Assembly: GCA_026709085.1 (NCBI GenBank)
Contig: JAPOTR010000044.1
Coordinates: 1-52,729 of the forward strand
Reading direction: 5' to 3'
Length of the DNA stretch: 52,729 nt
Origin: Cyanobacteria bacterium MAG CAR3_bin_5
GTDB taxonomy: Bacteria; Cyanobacteriota; Cyanobacteriia; PCC-6307; Cyanobiaceae
Program-made: the position numbers and the translations under genes
The notes under the pieces: generated by a model
Seen by the model: the letters and a program-made list of their open reading frames with translations, nothing else
What the model was told of the DNA's origin: nothing
The model's database searches: none
In this document: piece by piece, positions 15,815 to 23,700 of the stretch
Layout of the letters: every line of letters starts with the position of its first letter
Position numbering within the stretch: position 1 is the first letter of the stretch

Positions 15815-16990
15815 CTACGGCACTCTAGCCAAGGGCAAGGCCTCCTGCACTGCCGCCAGGGCATGGTCAACGTCTGCAGCGGTGGCGCCACGGCCCAGGC
15901 CAAACCGCAGGGAGGCCGCGGCTTCCGCCGGACTCCGGCCCAGGGCGCGCAACACGTGGGACGGCTTGCCGCTGGCGCTGCTGCAGGAGGAGCCGCTGCT
16001 GAGGGCAACGCGGCGGCGCAACCGGCCATGGAGGCGTCCCCCGTCCACACCACCCACGGTCACGTTCAAGGTGTGGGGCAGGCTGTGGGTGGGGCAGCCG
16101 TTGCGCAGCAATTCCACCCCTATCGGCAGCTTCAGCCCGTTGAGCCCTTGCCAGAGCCTTTCCCGCAGAACCCGGAGACGATGCCCCCGCTCTTGCCGGT
16201 CTTCCAGGGCCAGGGTCAGGGCCTTGGCCAGCCCCACAATGAGGGGAGGGCTCAGGCTGCCACTGCGGTAGCCTCCCTCCTGGCCGCCACCGTGGAGCTG
16301 GGGCGCCAACGCCAGCCCGGGGCGCACCACCAGAGCGCCAACACCCTTGGGGCCGTAAAACTTGTGGCCACTCAGGGACAGTAGATCCACACCCCAACCC
16401 GTTGGATCCAGGGGCACGTGGCCACAGGCCTGGGCGGCGTCACAGTGGTAGGCAATGCCCCGCTGGCGGCAGAGGGGGGCAATGGCGGCCACGTCCTGCA
16501 GCACGCCGATTTCGTTGTTGGCGGCCATCACGCTCACCAGCACGGTATCCGGTCGCAGCGCCTCGGCCAGGGTGGCCAACTCCAGGCGCCCATCGGGCCG
16601 CACCGGCAGCACCGTCAGGGTGAATCCCAATCGTTCCAGATAGCGGCAGGGCTCCAGCACCGCTGCGTGTTCCGTGGCCACGGTGACCAGATGGCGTCCC
16701 TGGCCGAGGCGCTGCTCGCATAGCCCCTTGATGGCCAGGTTGTTGGCTTCGGTGGCGCCGCTGGTGAAAATCACCTGGGACGGGGTCACGCCAAGGGCAT
16801 CCGCCACCGTCTGCCGGGCCTGATCCACCGCCACTGCAGCCGCCAACCCCGGCCGATGCCCCCGCTGGGAGGGGTTGGCAAACTGCTGACTCCAGTAGGG
16901 CGCCATGGCCGCCACCACCTGGGGATCACAGGGGGTGGTGGCGTTGTGGTCCAGGTAGGGGACGGGCTGGCGTGGAGCGGAGGCGGCCAG
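15815..16990 (-). CDS. Cysteine desulfurase (NifS/IscS family)
   Basis: PLP enzyme that takes sulfur from cysteine for Fe-S clusters and thio-cofactors. TSGATEANNLAIKG, TEHAAVLEPC, the PLP lysine in SLSGHKFYGPKG, and the flexible loop GSSCSSASGKPSHVLRALG with the active cysteine are all present. The N-terminal YLDHNATTPCDP motif lies upstream of the first ATG/GTG/TTG codon (GTG 16918), so the real start must be further 5'. A CTG at 16990 is the best candidate I see, with another CTG at 16999 and an in-frame TAG near 17020. A CTG start or a lost ATG would be unusual. It is divergent from trpD. Confidence 0.88.
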   Translation of the reverse strand: MAASAPRQPVPYLDHNATTPCDPQVVAAMAPYWSQQFANPSQRGHRPGLAAAVAVDQARQTVADALGVTPSQVIFTSGATEANNLAIKGLCEQRLGQGRHLVTVATEHAAVLEPCRYLERLGFTLTVLPVRPDGRLELATLAEALRPDTVLVSVMAANNEIGVLQDVAAIAPLCRQRGIAYHCDAAQACGHVPLDPTGWGVDLLSLSGHKFYGPKGVGALVVRPGLALAPQLHGGGQEGGYRSGSLSPPLIVGLAKALTLALEDRQERGHRLRVLRERLWQGLNGLKLPIGVELLRNGCPTHSLPHTLNVTVGGVDGGRLHGRLRRRVALSSGSSCSSASGKPSHVLRALGRSPAEAAASLRFGLGRGATAADVDHALAAVQEALPLARVP

Positions 16991-17096
16991 AGAGGGCAGA
17001 GCACAGGACCGCCAACGCTAGACGATTGGTTCCAGCGCTGCCCGGCACGGCCTACCCATCCCCCTCTGCCTGACAAGAACGGCAGGAGCCTGCACA

Positions 17097-18194
17097 ATGG
17101 GGAAGCATGGCCCCATCCCGGTGAACGACGAGACGCTCCAGCCCTTGTCCTGGCCCAGTCTGCTGGAGCAGTTGCTGGTGGGGCTGCCCCTGGAGCCGCA
17201 GCAGGCCCAGGCCCTGATGGGGGCCTGGCTGGGGGAGGAGTTGACCCCGGTGCAGACGGGGGCGTTTCTGGCGGCCCTGCGCTGCAAGGGGCTTCAGGGA
17301 ACGGAGTTGGCAGCCATGGCCCAGGTGTTGCAGGCGGCGGCGGTGTCGCCGGATTTGCCCCTGCCCCCATCATTGCAGGGCGAGGTGCTGGATACCTGCG
17401 GCACCGGGGGGGACGGCGCCGGCACGTTCAACATTTCCACAGCGGTGGCGGTGACTGCCGCGGCCTGTGGGGTTCCCGTTGCCAAACACGGCAACAGGAG
17501 CGCTTCCGGCAAGGTGGGCTCCGCCGACGTGCTGGAAGCCCTGGGGGTCAATCTCAAGGCCCCGCCGGAGATCAGCCTCAAGGCCCTGGACCGGGTGGGT
17601 CTCTGTTTTCTCTTTGCCCCGGGCTGGCATCCCGCCCTGGCGGGGCTGGCCCCGTTGCGGCGCAGCCTGGGGGTGCGCACCGTGTTTAACCTCCTGGGGC
17701 CGTTGGTGAATCCCCTCAAGCCTGCCTATCAGGTGCTGGGTGTGGCGGATGTCAGCCTGTTGAACCCCATGGCCACGGCCCTGGCCCAACTGGGGGTGCG
17801 CCGCGCCGTTGTGGTCCATGGTCATGGGGGGTTGGACGAGGCGGACCTGAGCGGCCCCAGCGCTCTGGTCCATGTGGCGAGAACGGAGTCAGGGTCCCAC
17901 GACATTGTGGAGGAGACTGTAGATCCTCTCCGACTGGGGTTGGAGCCTGCGCCCCTCACCGCCCTGGCGGGGGGGGATCTTGCCCATAGCGCCCACCTAC
18001 TGCGTTATGTGCTGCAAGGCCGGGGCAGCCTGGCCCAGCAGCAGGTGGTGGCCCTCAACACCGGCCTGGCCCTGCTGGCGGCTGAGCGCTGCGCCAGCCT
18101 GGAGGACGGTGTGACCCAGGCCCTTGGCGTACTGGCCAGTGGCGCGCCCTGGCAGACTTTGCAAGCACTGGTTCAGGCGTTGGCCACCCCATGA
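17097..18194 (+). CDS. trpD: Anthranilate phosphoribosyltransferase
   Basis: Tryptophan pathway: joins anthranilate and PRPP. Glycine-rich [14 protein letters not shown], the [21 protein letters not shown] block that binds PRPP and anthranilate, and [10 protein letters not shown] are all intact. The 365-residue length is somewhat long for the family because of an N-terminal helical extension. carA follows after 19 bp on the same strand, suggesting co-transcription. Confidence 0.95.
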   Translation: MGKHGPIPVNDETLQPLSWPSLLEQLLVGLPLEPQQAQALMGAWLGEELTPVQTGAFLAALRCKGLQGTELAAMAQVLQAAAVSPDLPLPPSLQGEVLDTCGTGGDGAGTFNISTAVAVTAAACGVPVAKHGNRSASGKVGSADVLEALGVNLKAPPEISLKALDRVGLCFLFAPGWHPALAGLAPLRRSLGVRTVFNLLGPLVNPLKPAYQVLGVADVSLLNPMATALAQLGVRRAVVVHGHGGLDEADLSGPSALVHVARTESGSHDIVEETVDPLRLGLEPAPLTALAGGDLAHSAHLLRYVLQGRGSLAQQQVVALNTGLALLAAERCASLEDGVTQALGVLASGAPWQTLQALVQALATP

Positions 18195-18213
18195 CCATGA
18201 CGCTGTATCACCC

Positions 18214-19380
18214 ATGAACCATCAACGGGACGCCCTGCTGGTGCTGGCGGATGGCTGGGTGATGGAGGGCTGGGGCTTCGGGGCGCGGACCACCGCCCTG
18301 GGCGAGGTGGTGTTCAACACCGGCATGACCGGCTATCAGGAGGTGATCACGGATCCCAGCTACAAGGGACAGCTCATCACCTTCACCTATCCCGAACTGG
18401 GCAATACGGGCATCAACGATCAGGACCATGAATCGGAGCGGCCCGCCGCCCGGGGGGTGATCTGCCGTGAAGTGGCCCCCGTGGCCAGCAACTGGCGCCA
18501 GCGCCATACCCTGGCGGATTGGCTGCGGCGCCACGGCATGGTGGGAATTCGCGGCCTGGACACCCGGGCGCTGGTGCGTCGCCTACGGGAGCAGGGCCCC
18601 ATGAACGGGGCCGTAAGCTGGGACGGCGCCTCTGCAGGAGCGCTGCTGCAAGCCGTGCGCGCTGCCCCCACCATGGAAGGTCTGGATCTGGCCACCACCG
18701 TCAGCACCCCTGTGGCGTATCAGTGGCAGCAGGCCGCCGATGGGGTGCTGGACCCCCGTCTTCAGCCCGGCCATGGGGCCAACTACAAGGTGGTTGCCGT
18801 TGACTTCGGCATCAAGCGGGGCATTCTGCAGCGCCTCGCCAGCCATGGCTGCTCCGTGACCGTGCTGCCCGCCACCGCGGACTACCACCAGGTGATGGCC
18901 CATGGCCCGGAAGGGATTTTCCTGTCCAACGGCCCTGGCGACCCGGCCGCGGTCCATGGCGGCATTGCCCTCACCCGCCGTCTGTTGCAGCAGGAGCGGC
19001 CTGTTTTCGGGATTTGCCTGGGCTGCCAGATCATTGCTCTGGCCCTTGGGGCCGAAACCTTCAAGCTCGCCTATGGTCACCGCGGTCTCAATCATCCCTG
19101 CGGGGCGGCGGGACGGGTGGAGATCACCAGCCAGAACCACGGCTTTGCCGTTGACCCCGACACCTTGCCCGACGGGGTGCAGGTCCACAGGCTCAACCTG
19201 AATGACTGTACACTGGCTGGCCTGGAATTACAGGGGCGGCCCATCTTCGGGATTCAGTATCACCCTGAGGCCAGCCCCGGTCCCCATGACGCGGACCACC
19301 ACTTCGCCCGCTTCACCCGGTTCATGGAGAGGCGTCGCCAACAATCCCGGAGGATTGACCATGCTTCTCCCGAGTACTGA
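18214..19380 (+). CDS. carA: Carbamoyl-phosphate synthase small subunit
   Basis: Glutaminase subunit that feeds ammonia to CarB for arginine and pyrimidine synthesis. N-terminal small-subunit domain ([20 protein letters not shown]), then class I amidotransferase domain with nucleophile Cys268 in GICLGCQ and the His-Glu pair in [11 protein letters not shown]. Start ATG 18214 ([14 protein letters not shown]) matches family length (388 aa); the frame is open 30 codons further into trpD. A rlmB-like gene begins 3 bp after the stop. Confidence 0.96.
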   Translation: MNHQRDALLVLADGWVMEGWGFGARTTALGEVVFNTGMTGYQEVITDPSYKGQLITFTYPELGNTGINDQDHESERPAARGVICREVAPVASNWRQRHTLADWLRRHGMVGIRGLDTRALVRRLREQGPMNGAVSWDGASAGALLQAVRAAPTMEGLDLATTVSTPVAYQWQQAADGVLDPRLQPGHGANYKVVAVDFGIKRGILQRLASHGCSVTVLPATADYHQVMAHGPEGIFLSNGPGDPAAVHGGIALTRRLLQQERPVFGICLGCQIIALALGAETFKLAYGHRGLNHPCGAAGRVEITSQNHGFAVDPDTLPDGVQVHRLNLNDCTLAGLELQGRPIFGIQYHPEASPGPHDADHHFARFTRFMERRRQQSRRIDHASPEY

Positions 19381-19383
19381 TTC

Positions 19384-20964
19384 ATGACGCCACCTGCCCC
19401 GTTTCGTGGTTCCCCAGGACGCTCCAAGGGCCGTCCCAAGGGCCGCCCTGATTTTCCCCGTCAAGGGCCTGGCGACCGGCGCCCCCGGCGGGAGTCGGAC
19501 CAGCGTCCGAGCGGGCACGGCAAGTGGTGCCCGGAGAAATATCCGGAGAGATATCCGGAGAAAAGATTCGAGAAAGAGAACTGGTCCCGGGAACGGCCAC
19601 GGCGGCGGGGTAGTGAGGACGGCATGGTTGGCCATCGCGGTGGTCGTCCCCGCTGGGAACACCGTCCCCGCTGGGAGCAGAAGCCGGGCGGCCCGCGGCG
19701 CCCCAACCGTGGGGGATGGAGGGAGCAGGAGCGAGAACGTCCCGGTTCCGCCCCTGACGTCACCCCTGGCGGCGAGTCCTTCCCCTTGATGGAAACCACG
19801 CCGCCACCCGGGGATCTGGTGTGGGGGCGCCACGCCGCCGAGGCTGTCCTCCACAGTGAGCGCCCTGTTCACCGGGTCTGGTGTACGGGGGAGTTGCGGT
19901 TCAGCACCCGCTTCATGGAGGTGCTGCGGGAGGCCAAGGCTTCGGGTGTGGTGGTTGAGGAGGTGAGTTGGGCCCGCTTGGCGCAACTCTGTGGCGGCGC
20001 GGTTCACCAGGGCATCGTGCTGCAAACCGCCGCCGCCAGCAGCGTGACCCTCAAAGACCTGCTGGGGCGCTGTGAGCAGAGCCGGGAATCCCCCCTGCTG
20101 GTGGCGGTGGACGGCATCACCGATCCCCACAACCTGGGGGCCATTGCCCGCAGTGCGGAAGCCTTCGGCGGCCATGGCCTGGTGGCGCCCCAGCGGCGCA
20201 ACGCCGGCCTCACCGGCAGCGTGGCCAAGGTGGCGGCCGGCGCCCTGGAGCATCTGCCCGTGGCCCGGGTGGTGAACCTCAACCGCTCCCTGGAACAGTT
20301 GAAGGACGCGGGCTACACCATTGTGGGCCTGGCCGGCGAAGGGGGGCAGTGCGTCGTCGAGATTCCGGCGGGAGAACCCCTTGTGGTGGTGGTGGGTTCC
20401 GAGGGGACCGGGTTGTCTCACCTCACCCGCCAGTATTGCCATCAGATTGTCAGAATTCCCCTGCGGGGTCGGACCCCCCACCTCAACGCTGCCGTGGCCT
20501 GTGGGGTGGTGCTTTACGAGATTGCACGCCAGCGCTGGTTGGGTGAGCTTCAGGGCTCCATGCCCACACCACCGGCCCCGGAACGCCAGCCCCCCACAAG
20601 CGAAGCCAGCGAACCGGAACCGGAAACAGCCCCTGACCCAGGGTCGGCCCCCCCGCCACAACAACAGGCGGAGAGCCCCACTGCCGACGACCATGACAGT
20701 GGCCATGACAGTGGTCATGACAGCGCTCTTGAGGAAGCCGCGTCACCACCTGTGGACGAGCCATCACCCGACGAGACAACGCCTGACGAGACAATGCCCG
20801 ACGAGCCGCCACCTGATGAGACAACGCCTGATGAGACAACGCCTGCGGCGGCGCCGGCTTCGGCCCCGGGGACCCCGGCTCCAGCCCCGACGTCTCCGGA
20901 GTTGACCTGGGCCAGCAGCGCTGCGGACACGGATCGCCACCTTGCTGCCCACGTTTCCCTTTGA
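19384..20964 (+). CDS. SpoU/TrmH rRNA 2'-O-methyltransferase, long tail
   Basis: RlmB-type methyltransferase acting on 23S rRNA ribose. The catalytic part lies at about residues 140-390: an RNA-binding L30-like domain (WGRHAAEAVLHS), then SpoU motifs 1-3 (VDGITDPHNLGAIARSAEAFG, VVVGSEGTGLS, RIPLRGRTPHLNAAVACGVV) that form the trefoil knot. Two unusual flanks enclose it. The first ~130 residues are Arg/Gly/Pro-rich and strongly basic. The last ~140 are acidic and repetitive, with DHDSGHDSGHDS and repeats of PDETTPDETMPDE type followed by an Ala/Pro run. Both flanks are likely disordered. The catalytic core is intact. It could be named rlmB. It is tightly linked to carA upstream and DUF1816 downstream. 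Confidence 0.9.
   Translation: MTPPAPFRGSPGRSKGRPKGRPDFPRQGPGDRRPRRESDQRPSGHGKWCPEKYPERYPEKRFEKENWSRERPRRRGSEDGMVGHRGGRPRWEHRPRWEQKPGGPRRPNRGGWREQERERPGSAPDVTPGGESFPLMETTPPPGDLVWGRHAAEAVLHSERPVHRVWCTGELRFSTRFMEVLREAKASGVVVEEVSWARLAQLCGGAVHQGIVLQTAAASSVTLKDLLGRCEQSRESPLLVAVDGITDPHNLGAIARSAEAFGGHGLVAPQRRNAGLTGSVAKVAAGALEHLPVARVVNLNRSLEQLKDAGYTIVGLAGEGGQCVVEIPAGEPLVVVVGSEGTGLSHLTRQYCHQIVRIPLRGRTPHLNAAVACGVVLYEIARQRWLGELQGSMPTPPAPERQPPTSEASEPEPETAPDPGSAPPPQQQAESPTADDHDSGHDSGHDSALEEAASPPVDEPSPDETTPDETMPDEPPPDETTPDETTPAAAPASAPGTPAPAPTSPELTWASSAADTDRHLAAHVSL
20700..20850 (+). repeat. In-gene repeats encoding acidic tail
   Basis: Short in-frame repeats inside the 3' end of the rlmB-like gene. A 12-bp CATGACAGTGGC-type unit runs three times around 20693-20722. 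A ~15-bp GACGAGACAACGCCT-type unit recurs several times between about 20758 and 20846. Units are multiples of 3, so copy changes would lengthen or shorten the tail without a frameshift. Confidence 0.75.
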
Positions 20965-20997
20965 CGCCAGCGACGCCAGCGGCAAAAAGACGCCACA

Positions 20998-21264
20998 ATG
21001 GCCATCAGTTCTGCTGAACAGGTCATGTTCACGTGGACCGTTGCCTACGTGGCCAATGCCCTGGGCCTGGCATGGTGGGCCAGGGTGCGCAGCGAGGATC
21101 CACAACTCGTTTACTGGGTTGGCCCTTTTGTGAGGAGAAGGCAGTTGGAGCGCTATCTTCTCCTCTTCCTGCGCGACCTGGAACTGGAAGGGGCTCAAGA
21201 CCTTACGGCGGAGCGGTTGCGCCGTCGCCGCTCGGAACCGCTCACCTATGCCGCCCATGACTGA
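20998..21264 (+). CDS. DUF1816-domain protein
   Basis: 88-residue protein whose middle, VYWVGPFVRRRQ ... LRDLELEGAQ, follows the DUF1816 pattern (a YYFGPF-like strand and a DLEQEGA-like segment) found almost only in cyanobacteria, where it relates to phycobilisome linker-type domains. Its role is unknown. The basic C-terminus (RLRRRRSEP) is less typical. It sits between the rlmB-like gene and gatA, an arrangement I recall from picocyanobacteria. Confidence 0.75.
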   Translation: MAISSAEQVMFTWTVAYVANALGLAWWARVRSEDPQLVYWVGPFVRRRQLERYLLLFLRDLELEGAQDLTAERLRRRRSEPLTYAAHD

Positions 21265-21330
21265 CGGCCGATACCAGGCCCATCGGGCCATGGCGCTGAT
21301 AGCGTCCCCTGTGTCTCCCTGCCCCTGCCC

Positions 21331-22812
21331 ATGGCCATTGCCGCCCTGCGCCAGCAACTCCTGAACGGTGAATGCTCCGCCCGGGAGCTAACCGAGGCCA
21401 CCCTGCGGCGGCTTGCTGCAGTGGAGCCCGCCCTCCATGCCTTCACCACGGTCACGGCGGAGCGGGCCTTGGCGGATGCCGACCGGGTGGATGCCGCCCG
21501 TGCGGCTGGCGATCCCCTCGGTCCACTGGCCGGCATTCCCGTTGCCGTGAAGGACAACCTCTGCAGCAAGGGCATTGCCACCACCTGCTCCAGCCGCATG
21601 TTGGAGCACTTTGTTCCCCCCTATGAAGCCACGGCAACGGAGCGGCTCTGGCGACAGGGGGCCGTGCTGGTGGGGAAGACCAACATGGACGAGTTCGCCA
21701 TGGGCAGCTCCACGGAAACCTCCGCCTTTGGCGCCACCTCCAATCCATGGCAACCAAGCTGTGTACCCGGCGGCAGTTCAGGGGGAAGCGCGGCGGCAGT
21801 GGCGGCTGGCGCCTGTGCCGTGGCCCTGGGCTCGGATACGGGGGGCTCCATCCGTCAGCCCGCTTCCTTTTGCGGCGTGGTGGGCCTGAAACCCACCTAT
21901 GGCCGTGTGAGCCGCTGGGGGCTGGTGGCCTTTGCCAGCTCCCTGGATCAGGTGGGGCCCTTAAGCAGTTCCGTGGCGGATGCGGCGGAGATTCTGCAGG
22001 TGGTTGCCGGCCATGATCCCCGGGATGCCACCAGTCTGCAGGCCCCTGTCCCCGACTACCGGGCCAGCCTTCGGAACCCCGTCAAGGGGTGTCGGGTGGG
22101 GATGATTCGGGAATGCTTTGGCGCCGGCGTCGCACCGGACGTGGTGCAGTCCATACAGGCTGCGGCAGCCCAGTTGGAGGCCCTGGGATGCCCTGTGGAG
22201 GAGGTGAGTTGTCCCCGGTTCAAGGACGGCATCGCCACTTATTACATCATCGCCCCCTCGGAAGCCTCCGCCAATCTGGCCCGTTACGACGGGGTCAAAT
22301 ACGGCCTGCGGGTGGAAAGCGCCCAAAGCTGCGGAGACATGACCGCCCGGACCCGGGCCCAGGGGTTCGGCCCGGAGGTGCAGCGGCGCATCCTGATTGG
22401 CACCTATGCCCTCTCGGCAGGCTACGTGGATGCCTACTACCACAAGGCGCAGCAGGTGCGCACCCTGATCCGCCAGGATTTTGACCGGGCCTTTGCCCGG
22501 TTCGATCTGCTGCTGACGCCCACCTCCCCCTGCACCGCCTTTGCCGCTGGCGAGAGGACCGACGATCCCCTGGCCATGTACCTGGCCGACCTGATGACCA
22601 TCCCCATCAACCTGGCGGGTCTGCCGGCCATCAGCCTGCCGTGCGGACTGGATGAACACGGTTTGCCTGTGGGACTCCAATTGATCGGTAACGTGCTGGA
22701 GGAAGCCAGACTCCTCCAGGTGGCCCATGCCTATGAACAGGCGGCCTCTCCCCTGGCCCACTGCTCACGCCCTCCTTTGGTGCGGCCTCTGTTGCACTCC
22801 ACTGCAAACTGA
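21331..22812 (+). CDS. gatA: Glu-tRNA(Gln) amidotransferase subunit A
   Basis: Amidase that generates ammonia for converting Glu-tRNA(Gln) to Gln-tRNA(Gln) within GatCAB. The catalytic triad of the amidase signature is present: Lys74 in VAVKDN, Ser149 in PGGSSGGSA and Ser173 in GGSIRQPA. The spacing equals that of GatA proteins. Full length (493 aa). gatB and gatC are not in the window. Confidence 0.96.
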   Translation: MAIAALRQQLLNGECSARELTEATLRRLAAVEPALHAFTTVTAERALADADRVDAARAAGDPLGPLAGIPVAVKDNLCSKGIATTCSSRMLEHFVPPYEATATERLWRQGAVLVGKTNMDEFAMGSSTETSAFGATSNPWQPSCVPGGSSGGSAAAVAAGACAVALGSDTGGSIRQPASFCGVVGLKPTYGRVSRWGLVAFASSLDQVGPLSSSVADAAEILQVVAGHDPRDATSLQAPVPDYRASLRNPVKGCRVGMIRECFGAGVAPDVVQSIQAAAAQLEALGCPVEEVSCPRFKDGIATYYIIAPSEASANLARYDGVKYGLRVESAQSCGDMTARTRAQGFGPEVQRRILIGTYALSAGYVDAYYHKAQQVRTLIRQDFDRAFARFDLLLTPTSPCTAFAAGERTDDPLAMYLADLMTIPINLAGLPAISLPCGLDEHGLPVGLQLIGNVLEEARLLQVAHAYEQAASPLAHCSRPPLVRPLLHSTAN

Positions 22813-22862
22813 CGGTTTTGCCTGAGGTTTGGTCAGATAATGCAGCCAGTCCAAATGAAACG

Positions 22863-23231
22863 ATGCTTGATGCTCTTCCCCTGCCCCTTATTTTCGGGGG
22901 GTTAGGCGTTGCTGCACTCCTGGTTGGTGTGGTGGCGGTCTGGACCCGGGGCCGTGGGTCCGGGAAAAAGGCCTTCGCGGAATTCGAGTCCAGGGCATCC
23001 CCCGATCCCCAACAGGCGGCCCGGACAAAAGACAATGCAGCGGCAGAGCCCGGCGAGCCCGCGTTCGAGCCCCTGCCCCCTGCCCCTGAGAACGTTCCGG
23101 AGCCGGTGACGGCAAACTTTGCCCCGGATCAACTCTCCCTGGGACTCACCGTTCCCTCCGGCCGTCGTCGCCCCGGCACCGGCATGGGTCCCTTCAAGGA
23201 GATGGCCGGTTCGGTGGTCATCAAGGGCTGA
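22863..23231 (+). CDS. Small single-TM hypothetical protein
   Basis: About 122 residues from ATG 22863. A hydrophobic segment (about 5-28, LPLPLIFGGLGVAALLVGVVAVW) is followed by a basic stretch, a Pro/Glu-rich linker and a conserved-looking end (FAPDQLSLGLTVPSGRRRPG ... FKEMAGSVVIKG). A TTG at 22818 would add 15 residues. I recognise no family. The topology suggests a membrane-anchored cytoplasmic tail. It is placed between gatA and the VOC gene with short gaps, so it may belong to that transcript. Confidence 0.65.
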   Translation: MLDALPLPLIFGGLGVAALLVGVVAVWTRGRGSGKKAFAEFESRASPDPQQAARTKDNAAAEPGEPAFEPLPPAPENVPEPVTANFAPDQLSLGLTVPSGRRRPGTGMGPFKEMAGSVVIKG

Positions 23232-23253
23232 GGCGTCCCGGAAAGGGGACAGA

Positions 23254-23691
23254 ATGGCAGTCCCTCCCGGAACATCCATGGCTGTTGTTGAACGACTGGG
23301 TCACGTGGCCATCCGTGTCCAGGATATGGAACGAGCCAAGCGCTTTTATTGCACCCTTGGCATGGAACTGGTGTGGGACGCCAAGGATTGGTGCTACCTG
23401 GAAACCAGACCGGGGCGGGAGGGTCTGGCCCTCCTGGGACCCGGCTACCGGGCCGCAGGACCGCACTTTGCGTTTCATTTCCGGGATCGTGACGCCGTCC
23501 ATGCCGCCCATGCCCAGCTCAAGGCCGCCGGGGTGGCCGTTGGTGCGGTGCATGATCACCGGGACGGCACGGCCTCCTTCTACTTGCGGGATCCGGAGGG
23601 CAACTGGCTGGAAATGCTCTATGAACCCCAGGGGGGCATTCCTGCCAACGTGACGGCTGCCGTGGGCGCCGCGGACCCGGTACGGGTGTAG
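23254..23691 (+). CDS. VOC/glyoxalase-family protein
   Basis: Vicinal-oxygen-chelate fold of the lactoylglutathione lyase type. VERLGHVAIRVQDMERAKRFYCTLGMEL is split by the fold's first metal ligand (His in GHVAIRV). ETRPGREG.ALLGPG follows, then a second half with the His in GPHFAFHF and a final Glu in NWLEMLYEPQG. This pattern fits glyoxalase I, but the substrate is not certain. Start ATG 23254 has a good ribosome-binding site (GGAAAGGGG) 5-13 bp before it; ATG 23278 is an alternative. mutS2 starts 10 bp after its stop. Confidence 0.82.
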   Translation: MAVPPGTSMAVVERLGHVAIRVQDMERAKRFYCTLGMELVWDAKDWCYLETRPGREGLALLGPGYRAAGPHFAFHFRDRDAVHAAHAQLKAAGVAVGAVHDHRDGTASFYLRDPEGNWLEMLYEPQGGIPANVTAAVGAADPVRV

Positions 23692-23700
23692 CGTGGCGGG

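Noticed and set aside
15811..16053. Extension of the broken restriction gene into the cysteine desulfurase
   Set aside because: The sequence there is an Ala/Pro/Arg-rich shadow of the desulfurase frame.
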